Positions 1 to 7,831 of a stretch of 48,298 nt of DNA are shown here, one piece after another. Each line of letters begins with the position of its first letter. Position 1 is the first letter of the stretch. The position numbers were made by a program, and so were the translations under genes. The notes below the pieces were generated by a model that did not search any database, was not told where the DNA came from, and was given only the letters and a program-made list of their open reading frames with translations. The DNA is from Planctomycetota bacterium (GTDB lineage: Bacteria; Planctomycetota; UBA8108; UBA1146): the NCBI GenBank assembly GCA_013911165.1, contig JACETR010000013.1, forward strand, positions 1 through 48,298, in the 5' to 3' direction.

Positions 1-1
1 G

Positions 2-34
2 CTGGACGAGAATCCGCTCACCGGGGTGATCTAA
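2..34 (+). CDS. C-terminal end of an upstream gene (partial)
   Basis: Frame 2 reads LDENPLTGVI followed by TAA at 32-34, which looks like the tail of a gene that begins before the window. A perfect 6-bp hairpin (CAGGTC, loop GGGG, GACCTG, 35-50) follows the stop at once, as expected for a 3' end, although no T-run follows it. Ten residues are too few to name a family. Confidence 0.3.
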   Translation: MDENPLTGVI

Positions 35-89
35 CAGGTCGGGGGACCTGCGCTCTGGAAGGACGATTCGGGAACAGGGGGAACACACC

Positions 90-971
90 ATGAGTGGCAT
101 GGGTACAGGCACAAAAATCGGCTTCATTCTGATATCGATCCTCGTTGTGATCGTGATCGCGAACCTGTTGGATAACAAGGTTCAGGATGGTCCGAGCGGC
201 GCAGAACAGGTCACTGGAAGATCCACTTCCAACACAACTTCCAACGGCATTGGCAAGACCCAATCGGTCCCTGCTGTGAAGAAGGAATCCACCCGACCTG
301 TGGCGGGGACTTCAACCGGTAGGTTGCAGCGTCCTGTCAGAAATCAGAAGACTCCGCTCACTCCCTCCGGAAACAAGGTTGCAGTCACGGAGTCCAACTC
401 GGGTAATCCGCCAATTTCCGGGCAACCTCGCCGAGCGACTGCTCGTCTCGAAAGTGTGGATATCCAACGAACCACTGGAGTCTTGAGTAACGACCCTGTG
501 GGACAGCGGACTTCCCAGGGAAATGTCTCTTCCGTTAAACGGAATGAAGCGGCTCGCAGAAACACGGCGATCCCTTCCCGCCCGGTGGTTCCCAAGAGAG
601 AGTTCAACAAAGTGGTTGTGGAAGAAGGGGACAGTCTCTGGAGGCTCGCTGAGCGTCACCTTGGTTCAGGTATCGCCTACAAGAGAATCATCGAGGCGAA
701 CAAGGGTCTGACAGAGAACACGGTTCTTTCCGCCGGTCTCGTTCTGAAGATTCCTTTGGGAGTGGCAAAGAAGAGTGTTACCACTGCTGCCGCACCCGCT
801 GTAGCGCGCAGTGGCCGCAGTTACCAAATTCAGGATGGTGATTCACTTTGGAGAATCGCCAGTGACCAGTTGGGAGACGGAATGCGCTGGAAAGAAATTG
901 AGAGCGCCAATCCCGGAGTCAACCTTCAGGTCCTGAGTATCGGCAAGGTGATCCAGCTTCCGAAGCAGTGA
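90..971 (+). CDS. Membrane-anchored protein with two LysM domains
   Basis: This 293-residue protein has one N-terminal membrane segment (about residues 9-27, GFILISILVVIVIANLL). A long Ser/Thr/Pro/Arg-rich linker, probably disordered, runs from about 30 to 170. Two LysM domains follow, at about 174-222 and 245-291, both with the typical GDSLWR(L/I)A core. LysM modules bind N-acetylglucosamine polymers such as peptidoglycan, so the protein probably sits in the inner membrane and reaches the cell wall. No catalytic domain is visible. The ATG at 90 follows a G-rich stretch (AGGGGG) nine bases upstream; an in-frame ATG nine bases later is an alternative start. A strong terminator lies 30 bases past the stop. 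The annotation rests on clear domain motifs, but the cellular role is unknown. Confidence 0.85.
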   Translation: MSGMGTGTKIGFILISILVVIVIANLLDNKVQDGPSGAEQVTGRSTSNTTSNGIGKTQSVPAVKKESTRPVAGTSTGRLQRPVRNQKTPLTPSGNKVAVTESNSGNPPISGQPRRATARLESVDIQRTTGVLSNDPVGQRTSQGNVSSVKRNEAARRNTAIPSRPVVPKREFNKVVVEEGDSLWRLAERHLGSGIAYKRIIEANKGLTENTVLSAGLVLKIPLGVAKKSVTTAAAPAVARSGRSYQIQDGDSLWRIASDQLGDGMRWKEIESANPGVNLQVLSIGKVIQLPKQ

Positions 972-1000
972 TCGAACGATCCATTCACAAAGTCATCCCT

Positions 1001-1041
1001 CAGGCCCGCAGTTTCAGCAACTGTGGGCCTGTCTTTTTTTT
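1001..1041 (+). terminator. Rho-independent terminator of the LysM gene
   Basis: A 13-bp stem (1001-1013 with 1019-1031, one G-T pair) around loop TCAGC is followed by TCTTTTTTTT. It lies 30 bases after the LysM stop and reads in the + direction. Confidence 0.93.
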
Positions 1042-1123
1042 CCGGGTCTGCACATCGATCGTGGATCACGTTGTCGTTGGAGATCGGGTCGCCGCTTGTT
1101 CAGGATTGGGGTGACCCTTTGTG

Positions 1124-1498
1124 TCAGGATTGAGGGGTCTGACTCTGAAGGAACTCTTCGAGGGTGTACTGTTCGAAATCCCTGAAACCGGTCAGTTTCC
1201 GGTGCTGCACCATACGGAAGTGGAGATCCTCTTTCAGCAGGCGATTCCACTCAGCAAGTTGCTCATTGCTCAATTCCTGTACCTGGATATCACCACTGAT
1301 CTCTTCAACCTGATTTCTCAATTGATTCATCTGGTCAATTCGGGGAGCGGCAATCTGGTGAAAAAAAACCAGAGACAAACCGATGCAGGTGAGTTGTATC
1401 TGCAGGGTGTTGAACCCCAGATTCTTCAGTGGTGAAGAAGCCCATCGAATCAACGGTACTGTAACAGCGTGTATGCGGGCAGTGATCGTTGCGAACAA
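1124..1498 (-). CDS. FtsB/DivIC-like small membrane coiled-coil protein
   Basis: This 124-residue protein has a short cytoplasmic N-terminus, one membrane span (about 29-51), then a predicted coiled coil (about 53-95, including QMNQLRNQVEEI) and a short tail. That layout and its place 69 bases after enolase match the septum-formation FtsB/DivIC family, whose gene follows eno in many bacteria. FtsB/DivIC forms a division complex with FtsL and FtsQ/DivIB. The sequence itself gives only weak family support, and typical Planctomycetes have unusual division, so this is an inference from topology and context. The start is TTG at 1498, preceded by GGAG with a six-base spacer. It is probably co-transcribed with eno. 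Confidence 0.6.
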   Translation of the reverse strand: MFATITARIHAVTVPLIRWASSPLKNLGFNTLQIQLTCIGLSLVFFHQIAAPRIDQMNQLRNQVEEISGDIQVQELSNEQLAEWNRLLKEDLHFRMVQHRKLTGFRDFEQYTLEEFLQSQTPQS

Positions 1499-1567
1499 AA
1501 GCTCCGAGCTCCTTACTCTGCGTGGGCAGGCGGACGAATCCGACAGCCGCAGTAGATCAGGATTGGC

Positions 1568-2836
1568 TCAAAACTTCAAGGGTCCCAGAACCGCCGAAGA
1601 ACCGAGCTCTTCCTCAATCCTCAGGAGCCGGTTGTATTTGGCATTTCGCTCCGATCGGCATGGAGCCCCGGTCTTGATCCATCCGGCGCCGGTGGCCACT
1701 GCGAGATCGGCAATAAAGTCGTCCTCGGTCTCCCCGGAGCGATGGGAAACGATGATCCGGAAGCCGGCCTCGGAGGCAATATCGATGGCCTGCAGAGTTT
1801 CGGAGACGGTTCCGATCTGATTCAGTTTGACAAGGAGAGCACTGCCAGCGCCCTCTGTGACCCCACGGTGGATCCGCTTGGGGTCGGTTGCAAACAAGTC
1901 GTCTCCCACCATACGGATCTGCGGAAGAGCAGCGGTCAATTGGCTCCAGCCGGACCAGTCCTCTTCATCGAGTCCGTCCTCGATACTGGTAAAGGGGAAC
2001 TGGCTCGCCAGTTGAACCCAATGGTCGACCATTTGGGAGGAGGTCAGGGATTCACCCGATCCTCCCATGCTGTAACTGCCCCCCTGGCACAGTTCACTGG
2101 CAGCGACATCGAGTGCAAAGGTGAAATCGCCATCATGGCCCAGGGTGTAACCCGCTTCGTAAATGGCAGCACTCAATTCTTCCAGCACCCTGACGTCACT
2201 GTCAAAGTCAGGTGCGAATCCACCCTCGTCACCGACTGCTGTGACGAGTCCTGCCCCTTTCAATCTCTTCTTCAGGATGTGGTAGACCTCGACTCCGGCT
2301 CTCAGGGCGGAGGTGAAATCCTTGAAGCCGGTGGGGGCGAGCATGAATTCCTGAACATCGACGGAGTTGTCGGCATGTGCTCCGCCGTTCACCACATTGA
2401 GCAGGGGAATCGGGAGGCGTACGGAGGAAGGACCACCGATATACCGGTAAAGGGGCAGCTGGCAGCTTTGGGCGGCGGCTCTGCAGACCGCCATCGATGC
2501 AGCGAGAATGGAGTTGGCTCCGAATCGAGCCTTGTTCTCAGTACCGTCCGCTTCACAAAGTCTGCGATCGATCCCCTCCTGATCACGGGCATCCTGCCCT
2601 CTCAGCAATTCGCAGATTTCACCACGCAGGTGACCGAGCGCTTTTTCGACGCCTTTGCCTGCCCACTCCTTGCCACCATCCCGGAGTTCGAGCGCTTCTG
2701 CTTCTCCGGTCGATGCTCCGGAAGGCACCAGGGCGACCCCACGGCTGCCATCCTCAAGAATGCACTCCGCTTCGACTGTGGGAAATCCACGACTGTCGAG
2801 GGCCATTCGTCCATGAAGTTGTGCGATATTACTCAT
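1568..2836 (-). CDS. eno: Enolase (phosphopyruvate hydratase)
   Basis: Enolase (422 residues, usual family length) interconverts 2-phosphoglycerate and phosphoenolpyruvate in glycolysis and in the RNA degradosome of some bacteria. Visible family motifs are GASTG (substrate loop Ser), NGGAHADN and QEFM (the active-site His/Glu region), VGDEGGFAP (acid/base Glu), the metal ligands in LDVAASE, SIEDG and VGDD, LLVKLNQIGT (catalytic Lys) and SHRSGET. The N-terminal signature, normally DSRGNPT, here reads DSRGFPT, an unusual change. The ATG at 2836 was chosen because the family begins right there (MSNIAQLHGR) and GGAAGA lies just upstream; longer in-frame extensions have no homology. Diverges from psd at 2988. 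Confidence 0.97.
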   Translation of the reverse strand: MSNIAQLHGRMALDSRGFPTVEAECILEDGSRGVALVPSGASTGEAEALELRDGGKEWAGKGVEKALGHLRGEICELLRGQDARDQEGIDRRLCEADGTENKARFGANSILAASMAVCRAAAQSCQLPLYRYIGGPSSVRLPIPLLNVVNGGAHADNSVDVQEFMLAPTGFKDFTSALRAGVEVYHILKKRLKGAGLVTAVGDEGGFAPDFDSDVRVLEELSAAIYEAGYTLGHDGDFTFALDVAASELCQGGSYSMGGSGESLTSSQMVDHWVQLASQFPFTSIEDGLDEEDWSGWSQLTAALPQIRMVGDDLFATDPKRIHRGVTEGAGSALLVKLNQIGTVSETLQAIDIASEAGFRIIVSHRSGETEDDFIADLAVATGAGWIKTGAPCRSERNAKYNRLLRIEEELGSSAVLGPLKF

Positions 2837-2987
2837 CTGATCTTCCATTCCAGCAGCCGGAAAATGCCGATTCCCACTTCTTCGGGTCAGTTGCCTCCAC
2901 CTTCGGGATGCTTCACGATGGAGGCAGTGGATTGTCCTTGTCCGGGACCCCACGTGTCAACCGATCGGGCAGTCAGGAGTTTCTAGA

Positions 2988-3716
2988 TTGGAAACTGAAG
3001 TGAGCGAAACCACATCCGGAAATCGCAGCTCCGCCAGGGGTTGGTTCGGCAATCGACTGACCCGCCATGGCACCCCAGTCATCGCGTGGATTACATTTTT
3101 CTGTGTCGCCGGATCCCTGTCTTTGATTCTCCTGCAGAATGAGCAGATTCGCATAGGCGGCTGGGCACTCTTCGGCGGTTTGTGGCTATTCTGCCTGAAC
3201 TTCTTCCGCAACCCCTGCAGGGTGGCTCCGGAAGGGGATCAACCGATTTCTCCTGCGGATGGCAAAGTCATCGGAGTCGATGTGGTCGACGACGAAAACT
3301 ATGTCGATGGGCAAGCCGTGAGAATCCACATCTTTTTGTCTGTCTTCAATGTCCATGTGAATCGTATTCCCGTGGATGGAGAGATCGAACATTTGCGCTA
3401 TATCCCCGGTGAGTTTCGCAATGCGGTGGGAGCAGAGGCCCGGGAGGTCAACGAACGCCAGGAAATTGGCCTTCGAAGCACCTCGGGTGTCCCCATCCTC
3501 GTACGTCAGATTGCCGGACTGATTGCCCGACGTATCGTTTGCCCCCTGGAAGTGGGTGAATCGGTGAAGAGGGGATTCGATTTTGGCATGATACGTTTTG
3601 GATCCCAGACGGAGATCATTATTCCCGCGCGGGATGGAGTGGCTTTCAAGTCTGCGGTCAAAGTTGGAGACAAGGTTCACGGTGGAAAGACGGTGCTGGG
3701 TGATTGGGTCGAATGA
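2988..3716 (+). CDS. psd: Phosphatidylserine decarboxylase (short, archaeal/PSD-A type)
   Basis: This pyruvoyl enzyme makes phosphatidylethanolamine from phosphatidylserine at the membrane. The 242-residue length fits the short PSD-A class. There are one or two membrane segments near the N-terminus (about 28-50 and 52-70), then the conserved SPADGKV motif (around 86) and FLSVFNVHVNR (around 115). The autocleavage site is RFGS with Ser206, which becomes the pyruvoyl group. The start is TTG at 2988, preceded by AGGAGT with about eight bases of spacing. The next gene, pssA, makes the substrate and overlaps this one by 17 bases, so the two form one pathway unit. Confidence 0.92.
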   Translation: METEVSETTSGNRSSARGWFGNRLTRHGTPVIAWITFFCVAGSLSLILLQNEQIRIGGWALFGGLWLFCLNFFRNPCRVAPEGDQPISPADGKVIGVDVVDDENYVDGQAVRIHIFLSVFNVHVNRIPVDGEIEHLRYIPGEFRNAVGAEAREVNERQEIGLRSTSGVPILVRQIAGLIARRIVCPLEVGESVKRGFDFGMIRFGSQTEIIIPARDGVAFKSAVKVGDKVHGGKTVLGDWVE

Positions 3717-4602
3717 GACAACGAGGCGAGTCGCCTTTATTCCCAACACGATCACATTGTGCAATGCCGTTTGCGGATTCATTGCACTGACCCTGATCGC
3801 CGGGAGCCTTGAAGGGGGGTCGTCTGATCCCCTCGAACGACTCGAGCAAGCGGCATGGTTTATTCTCGCAGGCATGCTCTTCGATGTCTTTGATGGCAAG
3901 GTGGCCCGTGTCACCGGTGGTGGAACCACTCTGGGTGCGCAGCTGGATTCCCTGGCGGATCTGGTCAGTTTCGGATTGGCCCCTGCTGGCCTTGCTCTGG
4001 CGATGTTCCATCACTCAGAAGCCAACGACTTCGTGACTCCACTTGGCAGAATGATGTGGCTCTTCTCGCTGGCCTATTTCCTGGGTGCCTTGCTTCGCCT
4101 CGCTCGCTTCAATTCCGTCAAGGCGGAGAATGATGATCCCGATGAAGTCGAAGCTTTCGTGGGTCTTCCGACACCGGGAGCTGCGGGAGTGGTCTCAGGT
4201 CTGGTCATCTGTTTTTTCTGGCTGCGGGACTGGCAGTCATGGGATCTGAAGTTGTTGGCCGCAGAGAAACCTGTCTGGGTCGACCTGTTCAATCAGGGGA
4301 TTACTTCCTATCTTCCGGTGACCTGTTTTGTGTTGGGATACCTGATGGTTTCGCAACGGATCTGCTACACCCATATGGGAACGGTTCTGATGCGCCGGGG
4401 AATGAACTTTGACCGTTTCACCAGTATGGTCTTCGGAGCAACTTTGCTGGTTTTCTTTGCCGAACCGGTGATTCTTCTCGGATTCGTGCTGTATGGAATC
4501 TCGCCAATTCTTGCGTTTCTTTGGAGACCTTTTTCGCGCAAGAAATCAGTGGGAGGTGAGAATCCGTCGTCTCCAGCAGCGTCTGATCCGGAGTCGGAAT
4601 GA
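3700..4602 (+). CDS. pssA: CDP-diacylglycerol-serine O-phosphatidyltransferase
   Basis: This integral membrane enzyme joins serine to CDP-diacylglycerol, giving phosphatidylserine for the adjacent decarboxylase. The CDP-alcohol phosphatidyltransferase signature is complete: D65-G66-x2-A69-R70-x8-G79-x3-D83-x3-D87. Several hydrophobic spans follow, the last near the C-terminus (about 245-280), then a basic, serine-rich tail. The start is uncertain: GTG at 3700 (M-I-G-S-N) overlaps psd by 17 bases and puts the conserved RRVAFIPNTITLCN region near residue 9, as in other family members. A TTG 102 bases upstream would add residues unlike the family. Its stop overlaps folK in an ATGA. Confidence 0.93.
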   Translation: MIGSNETTRRVAFIPNTITLCNAVCGFIALTLIAGSLEGGSSDPLERLEQAAWFILAGMLFDVFDGKVARVTGGGTTLGAQLDSLADLVSFGLAPAGLALAMFHHSEANDFVTPLGRMMWLFSLAYFLGALLRLARFNSVKAENDDPDEVEAFVGLPTPGAAGVVSGLVICFFWLRDWQSWDLKLLAAEKPVWVDLFNQGITSYLPVTCFVLGYLMVSQRICYTHMGTVLMRRGMNFDRFTSMVFGATLLVFFAEPVILLGFVLYGISPILAFLWRPFSRKKSVGGENPSSPAASDPESE

Positions 4603-5078
4603 AACTCTTTCCCGTCAGGCTGGCATTGGGTTCCAACCTTGGTGACCGGGAACGCTTGTTACAACAGGCGAGGGAGTTGCTCGAAGAGCGACTCCTCACA
4701 AATATTTGCTGTTCTCCCATTCATGAAACCGAACCGGTCGGTCCTCCGCAGGGAAGATATCTCAATCAGGTTATCCGGGGGGAATCTTCTGTGGGTGCTC
4801 TGGAAACCTTGCAGATCTGTCTGGGGATCGAGTTGCAAATGGGGCGGGAAAGAATGGAGCAGTGGGGGCCAAGGAGTATCGATATCGATATTCTGACCTT
4901 TGGTGATCAGCAGGTGTCGGAGCCGAAGCTGACGATCCCCCATCCCAGATTGGCTGAAAGAAGTTTCGTCCTCGCACCGTGGGCGGATCTCGAGCCGGAC
5001 TTTGTGGTACCGGTTCTTGACCGATCTGTGGGCGACTTGTTGGCTGCCTTGCCCTCTTCGCTGAAGGGGACTGCGTGA
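4599..5078 (+). CDS. folK: 6-hydroxymethyl-7,8-dihydropterin pyrophosphokinase
   Basis: HPPK transfers pyrophosphate from ATP to 6-hydroxymethyl-dihydropterin in folate synthesis, in the cytoplasm. At 159 residues it has the usual length. The N-terminal ALGSNLGDR, central NQV and the signature WGPRSIDIDIL with the two Mg-binding Asp are plain, followed by the IPHPRLAERSFVLAPWADL block. It starts at ATG within an ATGA overlap with pssA and ends overlapping panC, so it is translated as part of the psd-ispE run. A second folate/pterin gene, folE, lies at 37.7 kb. Confidence 0.95.
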   Translation: MKLFPVRLALGSNLGDRERLLQQARELLEERLLTNICCSPIHETEPVGPPQGRYLNQVIRGESSVGALETLQICLGIELQMGRERMEQWGPRSIDIDILTFGDQQVSEPKLTIPHPRLAERSFVLAPWADLEPDFVVPVLDRSVGDLLAALPSSLKGTA

Positions 5079-5971
5079 TGCAGATCATCGGTGCAGATCA
5101 GCGAGAATCTGAAAAGACTCTGTCGCCATCTGCCGGCATTGTGACAGAACTGCAAAAATGGCGAAAATCACAGGATTCTGATGAGGTCGTCGGACTCGTT
5201 CCGACAATGGGGGCTCTCCACGAAGGTCATTTGTCCCTGATCCGCCAGGCTCGCCGGGAGTGTGACGTCGTGGCCTTGACCATCTTCGTCAATCCGACCC
5301 AGTTTGCACCGGGAGAGGATTTGGACTCCTATCCGAGGACACTGGATTCCGATCTCCAACTGGCGCAGAAGGAAGGTGTCGATCTGGTCTGGCTGGGTAA
5401 TGCCCAGGACCTGTATCCGACCGGATTCGCCACCAGAGTTGAGGTGCCTGCGCTTTCCGATCGTCTTTGCGGAAAATCCAGACCCCATCACTTCGGTGGA
5501 GTCTGCCTCATCGTGCTCAAGCTTTTTCAGTTGTTCCAACCGACAAAGGCCTTCTTTGGCGAGAAGGACCTTCAGCAGGTCACCATTATCGAACGAATGG
5601 TGGCCGATCTGCATGTGGAGACAGAAATCATTCGCTGTCCGTTGGTACGAGAGGGTGACGGATTGGCGCTGTCGAGCCGAAACGTTCGACTGACCGCCGA
5701 GGACCGACAACGGGCTCTCAGCCTTTCAAAGGCATTGTTTGCCATCGAAGAGTCATGGCGAGGGGGAGAACGCAAAGTCCAGACCCTGGTGGAAGGGGCT
5801 TTTGAAGCCCTCGATCCCGGTCTGGAACTGGAGTACCTCGAGTTGGTCGACCGCAATGACCTTTCCCCAATTGAGGGAGAGGAAGCCACAGGGGATGTGG
5901 CGGTGTGCATTGCAGCCCGCGCTGGTGAGGTGCGCCTGATCGATAACATCACTCTGGAGTTTCTTTCATGA
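5078..5971 (+). CDS. panC: Pantothenate synthetase (pantoate-beta-alanine ligase)
   Basis: PanC condenses pantoate and beta-alanine with ATP to give pantothenate, the coenzyme A precursor. The ATP-binding HxGH motif (MGALHEGHLSLI), FVNPTQF, GEKDLQQ and the KMSKS-like ALSSRN motif are all present, and the 297-residue length is normal. The first codon may be GTG at 5075 or ATG at 5078; ATG is chosen because AAGGGGA lies seven bases upstream. It overlaps the folK stop and ends overlapping ispE by four bases. The N-terminal 20 residues before the Rossmann core are a little longer than in E. coli. Confidence 0.95.
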   Translation: MQIIGADQRESEKTLSPSAGIVTELQKWRKSQDSDEVVGLVPTMGALHEGHLSLIRQARRECDVVALTIFVNPTQFAPGEDLDSYPRTLDSDLQLAQKEGVDLVWLGNAQDLYPTGFATRVEVPALSDRLCGKSRPHHFGGVCLIVLKLFQLFQPTKAFFGEKDLQQVTIIERMVADLHVETEIIRCPLVREGDGLALSSRNVRLTAEDRQRALSLSKALFAIEESWRGGERKVQTLVEGAFEALDPGLELEYLELVDRNDLSPIEGEEATGDVAVCIAARAGEVRLIDNITLEFLS

Positions 5972-6918
5972 ATGCGCCCATGATTCCGGTGGTGAAAGAA
6001 TCTGAACATGCACTCACCGTCACCTCCCCTGCGAAGATCAATCTGTGGTTGGAAATTCTGGGGCGCCGTGAAGATGGCTTTCATGAACTGGTCTCATTGA
6101 TGGTGCCGACCACATTGGTGGATCACCTCTCCCTGACATTCGACGCCCCGGAAGATCTATTGGAAGTACCGGAAGGGGGAGCCCCTGCGGACCCTTCCAA
6201 TCTGGTTCTCAAAGCTCTTCATCAAGCTCGCCAGAGTCGACCGATTCCCCCGGTACAGGTGGAATTGATCAAAAGGATTCCGGCGCAGGCGGGTTTGGGT
6301 GGAGGCAGCGGAAATGCGGCAGCCATCCTGAAGTGTCTTCATCAGCGGTACCCTGATCCTCGAGGATGGGCAGGGGTATTAGCGGATGCAGAGGTGCTGG
6401 GATCTGATATTTCCTTTTTTCTGGGAGATGGACCTGCAGTGGTCCGTGGTCGTGGAGAAATTCTCGAAGCCGTACAGGAGCCTTTGTTTACGGGGCTCTC
6501 TCCCCATGCGTGCATCTGGTATCCGGGCTTTGGTCTCAGCACTGCGGATGTCTATCAGCAGCTGAGCGGTCCCTTGACATCCGGTCATATGTGTCGCAAT
6601 TTCAATATAAAGAACTTCCGGCATGGGCAGGAAGGATTCCAGCATCTGTTCAATCGACTTCTCGATGGAGCGAGGACGCTGGATTCCAGAATCGCCCTGA
6701 TCTCCGATCTGCTGGAAGATCATTTTTCCGGTCGCTGGATCATGACCGGAAGTGGCTCTGGTTTTGTCATTTTTGCTGCTGACCCTGGTGCTTCTGAGGC
6801 GGATGCCACCCTTCTGAAAGGGTTAGTCGCTTCCAGATTCCGGGCGGACGATGACGCCTCAGTTGACGGTATACACGGTGACGAGATCCATGTGGTTTCA
6901 TTGCTGACCGGACCCTGA
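5968..6918 (+). CDS. ispE: 4-diphosphocytidyl-2-C-methyl-D-erythritol kinase
   Basis: A GHMP-family kinase of the MEP isoprenoid pathway that phosphorylates the 2-hydroxyl of CDP-methylerythritol. The N-terminal PAKINLWLEILGRREDGFHEL and the ATP loop PAQAGLGGGSGNAA are diagnostic, and GSGSGF in the C-terminal half is the third GHMP motif. The length (316 residues) is slightly above the family average. The ATG sits in an ATGA overlap with panC. spoVG follows after 122 bases; ispE and spoVG are also near neighbours in Bacillus. Confidence 0.95.
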   Translation: MNAPMIPVVKESEHALTVTSPAKINLWLEILGRREDGFHELVSLMVPTTLVDHLSLTFDAPEDLLEVPEGGAPADPSNLVLKALHQARQSRPIPPVQVELIKRIPAQAGLGGGSGNAAAILKCLHQRYPDPRGWAGVLADAEVLGSDISFFLGDGPAVVRGRGEILEAVQEPLFTGLSPHACIWYPGFGLSTADVYQQLSGPLTSGHMCRNFNIKNFRHGQEGFQHLFNRLLDGARTLDSRIALISDLLEDHFSGRWIMTGSGSGFVIFAADPGASEADATLLKGLVASRFRADDDASVDGIHGDEIHVVSLLTGP

Positions 6919-7040
6919 CAAGTCTTCGCCTGACCATTGAATGAGTCGATGAGACCCCGGTTTTCTCGGCTGTTTGACATTCACTGGCTTTGCAAATTTG
7001 TTGACCACCAGTTTGGTTGGAGACAGGAAGGTGAGGCCCC

Positions 7041-7619
7041 TTGGAAATTACTGAAATTCGAGTCAGTCCTGCGGGATCCAAGGAAGACAAGCTCAAGGCT
7101 TTTTGCAGCGTCACATTCGATCACTGCTTTGTCGTCCGTGATATCCGCGTGATCGAAGGCAGCAAGGGCCTGTTCATTGCCATGCCGAGCCGGAAGTTGA
7201 CGGTTCGTTGTCCCGGGTGCAATTTCAAAAATGTGGTTCGCAGCAACTATTGCAATCAGTGTGGAAATTCCATCGACCGCTCTCTTTCTGATCAGGTCGA
7301 GCAGGGACGCAGCAAACTGCACGCAGACATCGCCCATCCCATCGTGACCGAATTCCGCGAAGAGATTCAGGATTCGGTTTTGGACGCCTACGATAATTTC
7401 CTCGATGAAGAGGACGACTACCAGGAAGAGCGCACTTCCGAGAGGCCGAATCGTGCCCCGGAACGTGAACGCCTCGAGCAGCCTGCACCCCGGGGACCTC
7501 TGGAGGATGTCGAGCGCGAAAGAGCTTCCGAAGCAGAATTCCTCAACAAGCCGGAATCGACAGAGTCGGAGGAGTCGATGCCTCCTCCGGATGACAATTT
7601 CAGCACCGGCATTTTCTAA
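7041..7619 (+). CDS. spoVG: SpoVG-family protein with an inserted zinc ribbon
   Basis: SpoVG is a small site-specific DNA/RNA-binding regulator. The first 52 residues match it closely (MEITEIRVSP, FVVRDIRVIEG, KGLFIAMPSRK). The family then normally continues within a few residues to DIAHP. Here about 40 residues intervene, with a four-Cys zinc ribbon (C57-x2-C60, C71-x2-C74), before DIAHPIVTEFREEIQDSVLDAY resumes the SpoVG fold at about 96. A long acidic, Arg/Pro-rich tail (about 121-192) looks disordered. The start is TTG at 7041 with GGTGAG five bases upstream, at exactly the residue where SpoVG proteins begin. Role: probably nucleic-acid binding; the target is unknown. Confidence 0.88.
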   Translation: MEITEIRVSPAGSKEDKLKAFCSVTFDHCFVVRDIRVIEGSKGLFIAMPSRKLTVRCPGCNFKNVVRSNYCNQCGNSIDRSLSDQVEQGRSKLHADIAHPIVTEFREEIQDSVLDAYDNFLDEEDDYQEERTSERPNRAPERERLEQPAPRGPLEDVERERASEAEFLNKPESTESEESMPPPDDNFSTGIF

Positions 7620-7762
7620 TCAGGTTCTTCGCAGATTCAGGCAGTCAAGATCCCTGTCAGGGAGTACACTGTTCAGGCTTGAGCAGGGTATCGGGAACCA
7701 TCGTGTTTCTGGGGCACGTTTCTACTGGCGGAGCCGTCATTCTCTCAGCATGGTTTTGCTTT

Positions 7763-7783
7763 TGAATCCCCCTTCGGGATTCA
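7763..7783. other. Perfect hairpin between spoVG and the next gene
   Basis: TGAATCCC and GGGATTCA form an 8-bp stem around CCTTC. It may be a 3' end of the spoVG transcript, but no T-run follows on either strand, so its role is open. Confidence 0.4.
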
Positions 7784-7831
7784 GGGGTCGACCTTTCAGA
7801 ATCCAATGATTGGCACAAAAGGATTGGGTAC

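Noticed and set aside
1742..2986. Long + strand open frame (414 codons) opposite enolase
   Set aside because: Antisense shadow of a clear enolase gene, low-complexity translation with no family features.
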